From positions 124,001 to 188,000 of the forward strand of contig JARIBO010000055.1 of the NCBI GenBank assembly GCA_029257405.1: a stretch of DNA of 64,000 nt, written 5' to 3'. Below are positions 29,146 through 38,544 of this stretch, piece by piece; position 1 is the first letter of the stretch; every line of letters starts with the position of its first letter. The stretch is from Caryophanales bacterium (lineage in GTDB: Bacteria; Bacillota; Bacilli; Bacillales; Amphibacillaceae). The notes beneath the pieces were generated by a model. It saw only the letters and a program-made list of their open reading frames with translations, did not search any database and had not been told where the DNA came from. A program made the translations under genes and the position numbers.

Positions 29146-30567
29146 TTATTTATATAATTCTTTTAAGCCTGCTTTCATTTGTAAATCATCTTTTCCACTT
29201 CTTATATTTTCAATGATTTTTAATTCTAATTCACTTGCTGTTTCTTTAGATAATTCACCTGTTTTTTTCAATGAATTATCTGCTTGAAATGCTTTTATAG
29301 CATCAACTGTTTGTTTGTCCAAATAACCATCTTTACGACCTGGTTTATAATCTAAACCATCTAAAATGATTTGAGCTATTTCTATATTATCATCTGATTG
29401 GTCCAGTTTAAACGGCTTGTCTACTTGAATGGGATGTGAGTAATAATAATCTGGTTGTTTAACTTTAAGGGTTGGTTTCACACCTTTTTCATGAATCCAA
29501 TTCCCCTCTGGAGATAACCATTTATAAAATGTTAATTTAATCATTCCATTTTCACCTAGAGGTACTGCTTGTTGAACCGTTCCTTTACCAAAGCTTTTAG
29601 TACCAACAACATTATAACCTGTTTCTTTTAGCGCTACTGCTAAGATTTCTGAAGCTGAAGCACTCCCTTCGTCTATTAAAACTGTAATCGGATAGTCTTT
29701 TTTAACTTCGAGTTCTGAAAAATGTTGTTCTTTTTCACCTTGCTGATCTTCAATTTGTAAGAATGGCATATCTTTAGGTACGAATTCTTTTAACATATCT
29801 TCAACTGAATCGAGTAAACCTCCAGGATTTCCTCTTACGTCAATAATTAAACCTTCAATTCCAGATTCTTCAAGTTTAGTTAATTCTTTCTTGAAATCAG
29901 TTGATGTTTGTTCTGAAAAACTGGTAATTTCTATAACACCTGTCTTTTTACCCTCTACTTCTTTTGTCGATGAATAAATTGTTTCTACTGGTATATCATC
30001 TCTTGTTAATTCAACATCGAAATTATTTTCACCACGTAAAATCGAAAGAGTTACTTTCGATCCTTTTTCCCCACGAATTTTTTCGACTGCTTGATTTAAA
30101 TCTAAGCCTTCTAATTCCTCATCATCGACTTTGAGCACTTGGTCATTTGGTTGAAGACCCGATTTTTCAGCAGGAGAATCTTTAATTGGCGCAATGATTG
30201 TTACTTTTCCCTCAACCATACTTACTTCTGCACCTATTCCTTGAAAAGATGATTCTATTTGTTCATTAAAGTTAATCATAGCCTCTTCATCCATATACGT
30301 ACTATAAGGATCTTCAAGTGTATTTAACATACCTTGAATTGCACCTTCAATTAATTCGTTTCCCTCAACTTCTTCAATATAGTGTTGTTCTATTAAACTG
30401 TAAGCTTCTTCTACCTTATCAAAATTTTCAACCTCTTGCGACTTAGTTCCAACTTCAGTCTTACCTACTTCAGGTTGAACTAAATTAACACCTAAATAAG
30501 CACCTAATAATCCAATAATAAATGCACTTATAATTACTAATATAATGTTTATTTTTGATATTCGCAT
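29146..30567 (-). CDS. ctpB: C-terminal processing protease CtpB (S41 family)
   Basis: 473 residues: N-terminal membrane anchor, PDZ domain (about 100-185, with VKDSPAEKSGLQPND-like IKDSPAEKSGLQ), S41 protease core with Ser in DEGSASASEI near 309 and Lys in TKSFGKGTVQQA near 334, and a C-terminal peptidoglycan-binding 1 repeat (LDKQTVDAIKAFQ). Acts outside the membrane. It is upstream of the minJ-like gene by 21 bases, as in B. subtilis. Confidence 0.93.
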   Translation of the reverse strand: MRISKINIILVIISAFIIGLLGAYLGVNLVQPEVGKTEVGTKSQEVENFDKVEEAYSLIEQHYIEEVEGNELIEGAIQGMLNTLEDPYSTYMDEEAMINFNEQIESSFQGIGAEVSMVEGKVTIIAPIKDSPAEKSGLQPNDQVLKVDDEELEGLDLNQAVEKIRGEKGSKVTLSILRGENNFDVELTRDDIPVETIYSSTKEVEGKKTGVIEITSFSEQTSTDFKKELTKLEESGIEGLIIDVRGNPGGLLDSVEDMLKEFVPKDMPFLQIEDQQGEKEQHFSELEVKKDYPITVLIDEGSASASEILAVALKETGYNVVGTKSFGKGTVQQAVPLGENGMIKLTFYKWLSPEGNWIHEKGVKPTLKVKQPDYYYSHPIQVDKPFKLDQSDDNIEIAQIILDGLDYKPGRKDGYLDKQTVDAIKAFQADNSLKKTGELSKETASELELKIIENIRSGKDDLQMKAGLKELYK

Positions 30568-30656
30568 ATTAACACCTCAATTTATGTAAATCATCTCTTT
30601 CTATTTTAACACAAACTTTCATAAGTAACAGAATTACTTCTTTTACTTAATTAAAA

Positions 30657-30687
30657 AATACCTTACTAAACTAATTAGTAAGGTATT
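30657..30687 (-). terminator. intrinsic terminator after the M23 hydrolase gene
   Basis: 13-base stem AATACCTTACTAA / TTAGTAAGGTATT with a 5-base loop and T on the minus exit. It ends the ftsE-ftsX-hydrolase operon. Confidence 0.88.
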
Positions 30688-30697
30688 CTTTACTTAT

Positions 30698-32170
30698 TTA
30701 AAAATCGACATAATTTCTTGGATTAACTGGATTACCATATCCACCACTATGAAGTTCAAAGTGAAGATGTGGGCCTGTTGAAGCGCCTGTACTTCCAACT
30801 TTACCAATTTGCTGTCCACGGCTTACTTTTCCTCCACTGACAGAAATACTACTTAAATGTGCATATAAAGTTGTATAACTTTTACCATTTATAGAGTGAG
30901 TAATCATGACTGTATTTCCAAATCCGCCTTGATATCCTGCGCTTGATACAACTCCTGATGCAGATGCATAAACTGGCGTACCTGTAGGAGCTGCTATATC
31001 CATCCCGTTATGTGGACGAACTTGACCTGTTATAGGGTGCACACGAGCAGGATTAAATCCTGATGAGAGTCTTCCAGAAGCAGGAATTCCAAAGTTCCCA
31101 CTGCTTGACTTTGGTTTTGCTACTGAGTTAGAAACTGGTGTCGGTGCTGGTGCTGCTTGTGCTACTGATTTTGACTTTGAAGCCGACTGAGAGCTAACTG
31201 TATTACTGCCCTGTTTTTGTTGTGCTTTTTTATTTGCTTCAGCAGCTTGACGTTCTGCTTCTTTTTGTGCTGCTGCTTTTTGAGCTGCTTTTGCATCAGC
31301 AATTCTTTGACGCTCTGCTGCTTCTAAATTACCTTTTTCACTTAGTGCTATCTGTTTTGCTTGCTCTAAAGCAGATGCTTCACCAGCAATTAATGCTTGT
31401 TCTTCTGTTAATGTTAGTTCAGCATATTCTAAACCTTCAAATTCTTTTTCTAATTTTGCTTTAATTTTGGCTTGTTTTTTCTTTTGACCTTCTAATTTTT
31501 TCTTCATGTCACTTAGTTTTGCTTTTTCTTTAACTTGTTTTGCTTTTTTATCTTCTAACGATTTCTTATTTTCTTTAACTTCTTTTTCTTTTGTTTCTAG
31601 TGCTTTTTTATCTGCTGCGTGTTCTTCTAAAATCACTTTATCAGAATCCATCACTGTATTAACTGCTGATGACCTTGAAATTAAGTCTGAGAAGCTTTTT
31701 GATCCTAAGATAACTTCTAGATACTGAACTTCTCCCCCAACTTCTTGAATCGATTGAAGGCGACTACTCAACATTTCTTCACGTTCTTTGATGCGGATTT
31801 TTAATTCTTTAATTTCTTTTTTTAATTTTTTAATTTCAGCTTCGAGAGCTTTAATTTCTTTATTTGTTTTGTCTATTTCATCATTTTTCTTTTTTATCTT
31901 TTTTTCTGTTTCTTTAACATCTTTTGTAATAACTTCCATTTGCTCTACTACAGACATTTGTTTCTTTTGATTATTTCCTTTTTCTTTTGAAACAGATTCT
32001 TTTTCTTTCTCTACTTTATTTCTTTTATTATCTAAAGAACCTTTTTCTTTTTCTAGTTGCTTAATTTCTTCTTCATACTCTTGAATCGATTGTGCTGTGA
32101 TATTAGTTCCTGGTAATGTTAAACTTATTGCCATAACAGTAACTAACATCATATATATAATTTTTTTCAC
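30698..32170 (-). CDS. coiled-coil M23 peptidoglycan endopeptidase (EnvC-like, FtsEX partner)
   Basis: 490-residue secreted protein: signal peptide (residues 1-26), long lysine/glutamate coiled coil (about 30-310), low-complexity Ala/Gln/Ser linker, and a C-terminal M23 (LytM) domain. Zinc ligands are visible (His and Asp in RPHNGMDIAAP, HLH in GPHLHFELH), so unlike E. coli EnvC the domain looks catalytically competent. It starts at GTG with GGGAGAG upstream, 24 bases after ftsX. FtsEX very probably controls it, as with CwlO or PcsB. Confidence 0.9.
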   Translation of the reverse strand: MKKIIYMMLVTVMAISLTLPGTNITAQSIQEYEEEIKQLEKEKGSLDNKRNKVEKEKESVSKEKGNNQKKQMSVVEQMEVITKDVKETEKKIKKKNDEIDKTNKEIKALEAEIKKLKKEIKELKIRIKEREEMLSSRLQSIQEVGGEVQYLEVILGSKSFSDLISRSSAVNTVMDSDKVILEEHAADKKALETKEKEVKENKKSLEDKKAKQVKEKAKLSDMKKKLEGQKKKQAKIKAKLEKEFEGLEYAELTLTEEQALIAGEASALEQAKQIALSEKGNLEAAERQRIADAKAAQKAAAQKEAERQAAEANKKAQQKQGSNTVSSQSASKSKSVAQAAPAPTPVSNSVAKPKSSSGNFGIPASGRLSSGFNPARVHPITGQVRPHNGMDIAAPTGTPVYASASGVVSSAGYQGGFGNTVMITHSINGKSYTTLYAHLSSISVSGGKVSRGQQIGKVGSTGASTGPHLHFELHSGGYGNPVNPRNYVDF

Positions 32171-32194
32171 TTTAGTATACTCTCCCTTGTAAAA

Positions 32195-33088
32195 TTAAAC
32201 CTTTAAGAACTTTCTAACACTCATGACGCTTCCCCAAACACCAATGAATGCTCCTACTACAAATATAATGGCTGATAATTGCCATACAAATGGATTAAAT
32301 GGTAATATCTCAATAAAACTGATAGTGATTTTATCACTAAAATTACTATAAACATAGTAATAACTGGTTGCCAAGACAACTATTGGTAAGATAGAACCTA
32401 ATACGCCTAACAGTAAACCTTCAATAAAGAACGGCCATCTGATAAATCCATTAGTTGCTCCAACTAATTTCATAATTCCTATTTCTTCACTACGTGCCAT
32501 AATAGTTAACTTTATTGTATTTGATATTAAGAACATAGCTGTTAAGACTAACCCAATAATTAAAGCAAGTCCTATATTTCTAGCATAAGTATTAAATTTA
32601 AATAATTGTGGAACAACATCTTTTCCATAAATAACTTTTTGAACGTGATCAAATTGTTCTACTTCTTTTGCAACTGCTTCTGTATCACGTGGTTCTTTTG
32701 TTTTAATAACGTAAGCATGATTGAGTGGGTTATCTTGTTTAAATAATCCCCACGCTTCACCTTCTTCACCAAAACTATCAATTAAACTTTCTAACTCATC
32801 ATTTTTAGATGAAAAACTGATTGAATCTACTTCTTTAATTGCTTTTATTTTATCTCCAACTTCTGAAATTGCTTCGTCATCAGCTTGTGATTCAATTAAT
32901 GTTTTAATTTCAACATCTTCTTCAACTTTTTTAGTCATTTCATTAAGATTCAACATTAAAGCAACAAACGTACCAACAAGTATTAAAGTGACTGTTACTG
33001 CACCAATTGATGCAATTGACATCCATCCGTTACGAACAATGTTTTTTGACCCTTCACGTAAATGACGTTTAAATGTACTAAATTTCAT
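32195..33088 (-). CDS. ftsX: cell division protein FtsX
   Basis: 297 residues from the ATG at 33088, with AAGGAG 9 bases upstream and an 11-base overlap with ftsE. Four membrane helices, with the large extracellular loop after TM1 (about residues 50-165) that signals to the cell wall hydrolase. The short in-frame ATG at 33094 is too near the ribosome site. Confidence 0.93.
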   Translation of the reverse strand: MKFSTFKRHLREGSKNIVRNGWMSIASIGAVTVTLILVGTFVALMLNLNEMTKKVEEDVEIKTLIESQADDEAISEVGDKIKAIKEVDSISFSSKNDELESLIDSFGEEGEAWGLFKQDNPLNHAYVIKTKEPRDTEAVAKEVEQFDHVQKVIYGKDVVPQLFKFNTYARNIGLALIIGLVLTAMFLISNTIKLTIMARSEEIGIMKLVGATNGFIRWPFFIEGLLLGVLGSILPIVVLATSYYYVYSNFSDKITISFIEILPFNPFVWQLSAIIFVVGAFIGVWGSVMSVRKFLKV

Positions 33089-33764
33089 AGCCATAATCTC
33101 CTTGCTTTTCATCTCTTGCAATTAAACCATCTTCAATTGCAATTACACGTTTTTTTATAGTATTAACAATTTCTTGGCTATGCGTTGCCATAATAATTGT
33201 TGTGCCAGTCGCATTAATTTCTTCTAATGTCCGCATAATTTCCCATGACGTATCAGGATCTAAGTTACCTGTTGGTTCATCGGTAATTACTATTTTAGGT
33301 CTACTAGCAATTGCTCTTGCGATTGAGACTCTTTGTTGTTCTCCACCTGATAATTCTTGAGGCAACGAGCTTGCTTTATTTTTTAAACCAACAAGATCAA
33401 GCACCTCTAATACTCTTTCATCTATGACATCTGGAGCTTCCTCAATTACTTCTAAAGCAAAAGCTACATTTTCTGCTACAGTTAAACGTGGTAATAATTT
33501 AAAATCTTGGAATACAACACCTATATCTCTTCTAAGAAATGGTACTTTATTGTCTTTTAGCTCACTTATTTTAACACCATCTATAATTACTTCACCTTTT
33601 GTAGGTGACTCTTCACGGTAAAACATTTTTATAAATGTAGATTTACCTGCTCCACTTGGACCAACTACATAAACAAATTCGCCTTCTTCTATGTGTACAT
33701 TAATTCCGCTTAGTGCAACAACTCCGTTTGGATATGTTTTATAAACATCATTAAATTTAATCAT
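33078..33764 (-). CDS. ftsE: cell division ATP-binding protein FtsE
   Basis: 228-residue ABC ATPase. The Walker A GPSGAGKST is near 36-44, signature ELSGGEQQR near 137, Walker B ITDEPTGNLD near 161, and switch His in ATHSQEI near 195. It drives FtsX and the downstream hydrolase. First gene of the three-gene operon. Confidence 0.95.
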   Translation of the reverse strand: MIKFNDVYKTYPNGVVALSGINVHIEEGEFVYVVGPSGAGKSTFIKMFYREESPTKGEVIIDGVKISELKDNKVPFLRRDIGVVFQDFKLLPRLTVAENVAFALEVIEEAPDVIDERVLEVLDLVGLKNKASSLPQELSGGEQQRVSIARAIASRPKIVITDEPTGNLDPDTSWEIMRTLEEINATGTTIIMATHSQEIVNTIKKRVIAIEDGLIARDEKQGDYGYEI

Positions 33765-33923
33765 TTTATTTAATCACCTTTGTTTTACGTTTTTGTATAA
33801 CTCTAAAAAGTCTTCTTCATAACTCCTACTGTAGTGTATCATGTTTATTTAGTTTTATCCTTTACTAATTCATTACGTTTGTGTATCACTTATTTTATTT
33901 TGTAATATATCTTTATTTCAAAC

Positions 33924-33963
33924 AAAAAAAGTTAGTTAATGAGAACATTAACTAACTTTTTTT
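33924..33963 (-). terminator. strong intrinsic terminator after the cytochrome c gene
   Basis: Perfect 18-base stem (33924-33941 with 33946-33963, core GTTAGTTAATG) and a 4-base loop. T runs occur on both exits, so it may stop transcription in either direction. Confidence 0.9.
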
Positions 33964-33974
33964 ATTTAAACTAT

Positions 33975-34313
33975 TTACTTTTGTTCAGATAACCATCCAG
34001 CAAGTGTAGTAAGATCGTCTCCTGAAACTAATCCAGCAGGCATACTTCCTTGACCTTCTTCAATTACAGTTTCAATTTCTTCTTGAGATAAGTCAGAACC
34101 AACACTTGTTAAATCTGGACCAGCTCCACCTTCAAGATCTCCACCGTGACAGCTTGCACAGCTGTTTTTGTAAATATCTTCAGCTTCACCAGCATCTGCA
34201 GTTTCTCCACCAGTTTCTTTAGCTGGCTCTTCAGAAGCACCATCGTCTCCGCCTCCACAAGCACCAAGTACGAGTACTGCTCCAAACATAACAGCCATTA
34301 ACCATTTTTTCAT
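33975..34313 (-). CDS. cccB: cytochrome c-551 type lipoprotein (CccB-like)
   Basis: 112 residues from the ATG at 34313 (GGGGGGA upstream). The lipobox VLGAC is followed by an acidic Gly/Glu/Ala linker and a small class I cytochrome c domain with heme site CASCH and the axial Met in GSMPAG. Membrane-anchored electron carrier to the terminal oxidase, which fits the oxidase-assembly Sco protein at 10571. Position next to prfB is as in B. subtilis. Confidence 0.92.
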   Translation of the reverse strand: MKKWLMAVMFGAVLVLGACGGGDDGASEEPAKETGGETADAGEAEDIYKNSCASCHGGDLEGGAGPDLTSVGSDLSQEEIETVIEEGQGSMPAGLVSGDDLTTLAGWLSEQK

Positions 34314-34416
34314 TTTATATTTCCCCCCATCTATCTTTAATATGTAACGATTCAATTATAACCCATATTAGTATAATTTAAAACAAAAACCAGCTAAGAA
34401 ATTGATTTATCTTAGA

Positions 34417-35518
34417 TTAATCAATTTGCGATCTTAAATATATATCAATAAATGGTTCTATATCTCCATCAATAACACTTTGTGCATTTCCAATATCTAA
34501 GTCATAACGATGGTCTTTAACCATAGCATACGGGTGAAATATATAAGATCTAATTTGACTTCCCCATCCTATTTCTTTTTGCTCACCTCTAAGAGCTGCT
34601 ACTTCTTCTTCTTGGCGTTCAATCTCAAGTTGATATAATTTAGACTTTAACATTTTCATTGCAAGATCTCTGTTTTTTAATTGAGAACGTTCTTGCTGAC
34701 TCGTTACGATTGTACCTGTTGGTTCATGAATAATTCTTACAGCAGAATCAGTTGTATTAACATGTTGACCACCTGCACCACTTGCACGGTAAGTGTCTAT
34801 GTGAATATCTTCAGTATTTATTTCAATTTCAACGTTATCTGGCATCTCTGGTGCAATTTCACATGATACAAAAGACGTATGTCTTCTTCCAGATGAATCA
34901 AAAGGAGATATTCTAACAAGTCTATGAACTCCTTTTTCAGACTTTAAATAACCGTAAGCATTATGCCCTTTAATTAAGAGTGTAACACTCTTAACACCTG
35001 CTTCATCTCCTGCAATGTAATTTAACGTTTCAACTTTAAAACCACGTTTTTCAGCCCAACGCTGATACATACGTAGCAAGATACTTGCCCAATCTTGCGA
35101 CTCTGTTCCACCTGCTCCTGGATGAAGTTCTAAGATTGCATTATTTGCATCATAAGGTTCACTTAAAAGCATTTCTAATTCAAATTCGTTCATAACTTTT
35201 ACTAAATCTTCTGCTTCAGAATTTAACTCTTCCATTAGTTCTTCATCATATTCTTCTTTAACCATTTCATATAAAGCGGAACTATCCTCTAAACGACTAG
35301 CAATTTTATCATATTGTTCCACTTTATTTTTAAGAATATTAAGTTCATTTATTATTGCTTGGGCTTTATCATTATCATCCCAAAATCCTGGATGAGTCAT
35401 TTTCTCTTCTAAAACTTTAATTTCTGACTTTTTCTTATCTAAGTCAAAGAGACCCCCTAAAATCTTTTATACGTTCATCCATTTTATCTATCTCTTGTTT
35501 AATTTGAGTTAAATCCAT
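34417..35518 (-). CDS. prfB: peptide chain release factor 2, made through a programmed +1 frameshift
   Basis: The zero frame starts at the ATG 35516-35518 (GGAG 8 bases upstream), encodes 24 residues ending RGSL and meets TGA at 35444-35446. A +1 shift at CTT-TGA-C continues the 342-residue main part, giving 366 in all, the usual RF2 size. Release motifs are present: the SPF tripeptide in RISPFDSSG and the catalytic GGQ in GAGGQHVN. Recognises UGA and UAA. This is not a damaged gene; the frameshift is the family's autoregulation. Confidence 0.96.
35443..35458 (-). other. RF2 programmed frameshift signal
   Basis: On the minus strand the internal Shine-Dalgarno-like AGGGGG (35453-35458) is followed by TCT and the slip site CTT-TGA-C (35449 down to 35443). 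This is the classical RF2 autoregulatory element: low RF2 lets the ribosome slip +1 at the UGA. Confidence 0.97.
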
Positions 35519-35543
35519 TTTTACCACTCCATATTTTAATGAC

Positions 35544-38057
35544 TTACCTGCCATGACAATGTTTATACTTTTTACCGCTTCCACATGGACATGGATCATT
35601 TCTACCTACATTATCTGTTTTTATAAAAGGTTTTCTTTTCTTTTCTTTCTCACCGTCGCCACCAGATACAGCTTTTGTTTCTTTAACAACTTCTTCTCTT
35701 TCTAAGTTCTGTCTTATTTGAGCTTTCAATATATAGTTTGATACTTCTTCTTCAATGCTTTCAATCATTATTTCAAACATATTAAATCCTTCAGCTTGAT
35801 ATTCTCTTAATGGATCATTTTGTGCATAAGCTCTTAAATGGATACCTTGACGCAACTGATCCATTTGGTCAATATGATCCATCCATTTCGTATCTACAAC
35901 TCGAAGAAGTATAACTTTTTCAAATTCTCGCATTTGTTCTTCTGATAACTCTTCTTCTTTTTCATCATATTTTTTGATGACTTTTTCTAATATTAAAGAC
36001 TGCATTTCTTCTGGGTTTTTATTTGTTAATTCATCTACAGTAATGTCTCCTGCTTCAAGTAACCTACTATTCACGTAGTCAACAATAGCAGTTAAGTTCC
36101 AGTTTTCTTCATCTTCATCAGATGTATTAACACTAACTGTACGTCCTATAGTTGTTTCTATCATCTGTTCAACAACATCACGCAAGTTATTGTCTGATTC
36201 GATAATTTCCATTCTTTGTTTATAAATAATCTCTCGTTGTTCTCTTAAAACATCATCATACGAAAGAATTGTCTTACGAGCATCGAAGTTATTACCTTCT
36301 ACTCGTTTTTGAGCCGATTCTACAGCACGAGAAACCATCTTACTTTCAATTGGTTCATCTTCTTCAATTCCTAAGCGGTCCATCATTGCTCTTAAATTGT
36401 CTGAACCAAATCTTCTCATTAACTCATCTTCCATTGACAGATAAAATTGTGACATACCTGGGTCACCTTGACGTCCAGCACGTCCTCTTAACTGGTTATC
36501 TATTCTGCGAGACTCGTGTCTTTCTGTACCTAATACTGCAAGACCCCCCACTTCAATAACCCCGTCACCTAATTTAATATCTGTTCCACGTCCGGCCATA
36601 TTAGTTGCAATAGTAACTGCATTCATCTGGCCAGCATTTTCAATGATTTCTGCTTCACGATAATGATTTTTAGCATTTAATATATTATGAGGTACACGTG
36701 CTTTTTTCAGCAATTCAGAAATTAATTCTGATGTTTCTACTGCTACAGTACCAACTAAGACTGGCTGACCTATTTCATTTAATTCTTTTATTTTTTCTAC
36801 AACTGCTTTAAATTTAGCGTCCATTGATTTATAAATTAAATCAGCACGGTCATCTCTAATGATTGGTTCATTAGTAGGTATTGAAATTACGTCCATATTG
36901 TATATATTTCTGAACTCTTCTTCTTCTGTTTTAGCTGTACCAGTCATACCAGCAAGCTTATTATACATTCTAAAGTAGTTTTGGAATGTAATTGAGGCAA
37001 GTGTCATACTTTCTTTTTGAATACTCATGCCTTCTTTTGCTTCAATGGCTTGATGTAGACCATCACTATAACGACGCCCCTTCATGAGACGCCCAGTAAA
37101 TTGATCGACGATTACTACATCGCCATCTTCAATAACATAATCTGTATCTCGGTGCATTGAAACATTTGCCCGTAACGCCTGGTTAATATGATGCGTTAAT
37201 GTGACATTATCTAAATCAAATAAGTTTTCAATTTTAAAGAAATTCTCTGACTTATTAATACCTTGTTCAGTTAGTTGCACACCTTTTGTTTTTTCATCAT
37301 AAGTATAATCTTCTTCTTTATTAAGTGTTCTAACTAAAGCGTTAGCACGTTCATATAAATTTGCCGATTTTTCAGCACTACCTGAAATAATCAACGGTGT
37401 TCTCGCTTCATCAATTAAAATCGAGTCAACTTCATCAATAATTGCAAAATTAAGTGGACGTTGTACCATTTGTTCTTTATATAAAACCATATTGTCTCTT
37501 AAATAATCAAAACCAAATTCATTATTCGTTCCATAGGTTATATCACATTCATATGCTGCTCTTTTTTCTGTACTTCCTACACCATTAACGTTTAATCCCA
37601 CAGTTAATCCTAAAGCTTCATACAAAGGACGCATTTCATTAGAGTCACGCTCAGCTAAGTATTCGTTAACCGTGATGATATGGACTCCTTTTTCTGTTAA
37701 TGCATTTAAATATGCAGGTAAAGTCGATGCAAGTGTCTTACCTTCACCTGTTTTCATTTCTGCTATATTTCCTTTATGGAGCACTTCTCCACCTATTAAC
37801 TGTACATTAAATGGACGCATGTTTAAAACACGTTGAGATACTTCTCTTACTACAGCAAATGCTTCTGGCAATAAATCATCTAGTGATTCGCCCTCTTGAT
37901 AACGTTGTTTAAATTCAGTTGTTTTATTTTTTAGTTCTTCATCAGATAATTTTTGTGTTTCAACTTCTAGCAATTCTATTTCATCTACAGTAGATTGAAT
38001 GCGTTTAAGTTGACGTTTATTTCCATCTCCAAATATACGTTTTAGTAAGCTACTCAT
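35544..38057 (-). CDS. secA: preprotein translocase ATPase SecA
   Basis: 837-residue motor of Sec secretion. Walker A in EMKTGEGKT near 101-109, [14 protein letters not shown] near 206-219, and [10 protein letters not shown] near 490 are visible; the C-terminal zinc site [12 protein letters not shown] binds SecB or lipids. GAGGAG lies 8 bases before the ATG. Its own extended -10 promoter is at 38094, and a possible regulatory leader lies further upstream. Confidence 0.98.
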   Translation of the reverse strand: MSSLLKRIFGDGNKRQLKRIQSTVDEIELLEVETQKLSDEELKNKTTEFKQRYQEGESLDDLLPEAFAVVREVSQRVLNMRPFNVQLIGGEVLHKGNIAEMKTGEGKTLASTLPAYLNALTEKGVHIITVNEYLAERDSNEMRPLYEALGLTVGLNVNGVGSTEKRAAYECDITYGTNNEFGFDYLRDNMVLYKEQMVQRPLNFAIIDEVDSILIDEARTPLIISGSAEKSANLYERANALVRTLNKEEDYTYDEKTKGVQLTEQGINKSENFFKIENLFDLDNVTLTHHINQALRANVSMHRDTDYVIEDGDVVIVDQFTGRLMKGRRYSDGLHQAIEAKEGMSIQKESMTLASITFQNYFRMYNKLAGMTGTAKTEEEEFRNIYNMDVISIPTNEPIIRDDRADLIYKSMDAKFKAVVEKIKELNEIGQPVLVGTVAVETSELISELLKKARVPHNILNAKNHYREAEIIENAGQMNAVTIATNMAGRGTDIKLGDGVIEVGGLAVLGTERHESRRIDNQLRGRAGRQGDPGMSQFYLSMEDELMRRFGSDNLRAMMDRLGIEEDEPIESKMVSRAVESAQKRVEGNNFDARKTILSYDDVLREQREIIYKQRMEIIESDNNLRDVVEQMIETTIGRTVSVNTSDEDEENWNLTAIVDYVNSRLLEAGDITVDELTNKNPEEMQSLILEKVIKKYDEKEEELSEEQMREFEKVILLRVVDTKWMDHIDQMDQLRQGIHLRAYAQNDPLREYQAEGFNMFEIMIESIEEEVSNYILKAQIRQNLEREEVVKETKAVSGGDGEKEKKRKPFIKTDNVGRNDPCPCGSGKKYKHCHGR

Positions 38058-38093
38058 TATTTAAGTCTCCTCAAGTTAAAGTTATCACCATTC

Positions 38094-38102
38094 ATTATAA
38101 CA
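38094..38102 (-). promoter_or_regulatory. secA-proximal extended -10 promoter
   Basis: On the minus strand TGTTATAAT is a perfect extended -10, about 37 bases upstream of the secA ATG. The -35 is poor. Confidence 0.6.
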
Positions 38103-38157
38103 TTTATTATCTATTATTCATAATGTCATAACTTCTATTAATTCTTCTAAACGTATT

Positions 38158-38262
38158 GAAAGAGTAGTCATGAGGAATGACTACTCTTTCTTATTTCGAG
38201 GTGTATAAAACTAATTTTTTATGAGTTAAATCAAAATTAATATTCACCTCCTTCTTTTCATG
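38158..38262 (-). ncRNA. candidate short leader RNA upstream of secA
   Basis: Reading the minus strand from the likely start near 38262, the RNA would carry AGTCATGA at its 5' end, the very strong ribosome site AAGGAGGTGA (about 38243-38252), a 16-codon open frame beginning at ATT, CACCTC able to pair with the ribosome site, and a perfect 14-base hairpin (38158-38171 with 38177-38190). TCATGACT in the hairpin's right arm can instead pair with the 5' AGTCATGA. The exit of the hairpin has only a weak T run. Expression is not shown by sequence. Confidence 0.35.
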
Positions 38263-38268
38263 ACTCTA

Positions 38269-38277
38269 TTTATACCA
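38269..38277 (-). promoter_or_regulatory. extended -10 promoter of the secA-upstream leader
   Basis: On the minus strand TGGTATAAA matches TG-n-TATAAT at all but the last base. The dyad CAGACTAGTCAG (around 38295-38306) lies close to where a -35 would be. Confidence 0.45.
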
Positions 38278-38470
38278 CAAGTCACATTATTCTGACTAGT
38301 CTGATTATTTGTGTTTTAAACAGTTATTCGACAATATAATCTTATTTTTAAGACTAATTACGTTACTTTGCACTCAAAACATATAATTTTAAAAACAATT
38401 ATTAGCATAATACTATTATTTTCGACATTTTTCGACATTAGTATAAATAAAATGATATAAACAAATTTAA

Positions 38471-38514
38471 AAAACCGAACCTAAACAGTATTTAAACTGT
38501 TTAAGTTCGGTTTT
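38471..38514 (-). terminator. intrinsic terminator after hpf
   Basis: Stem AAAACCGAAC / GTTCGGTTTT extended inside by TAAACAGT / ACTGTTTA, with a T-rich minus exit, 31 bases after the hpf stop. Confidence 0.85.
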
Positions 38515-38544
38515 AATCAAATTTCTTGTTACAATCATTTTCTC

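Larger units (their letters stand above)
38058..38544. other. 487-bp hpf-secA spacer
   Basis: No ordinary gene is seen. From right to left on the minus strand it holds the hpf terminator (38471-38514), tandem TTCGACA-containing repeats on the plus strand (38421-38440, with a third copy at 38327-38333), an extended -10 promoter (38269-38277), a putative short leader RNA with a strong ribosome binding site and a perfect hairpin (38158-38262), and the secA extended -10 (38094-38102). Confidence 0.7.

Noticed and set aside
34417..35518. prfB looks like a gene broken by a frameshift after 24 codons.
   Set aside because: The AGGGGG-n3-CTT-TGA-C element is the conserved programmed +1 frameshift of RF2, and the downstream frame is intact.
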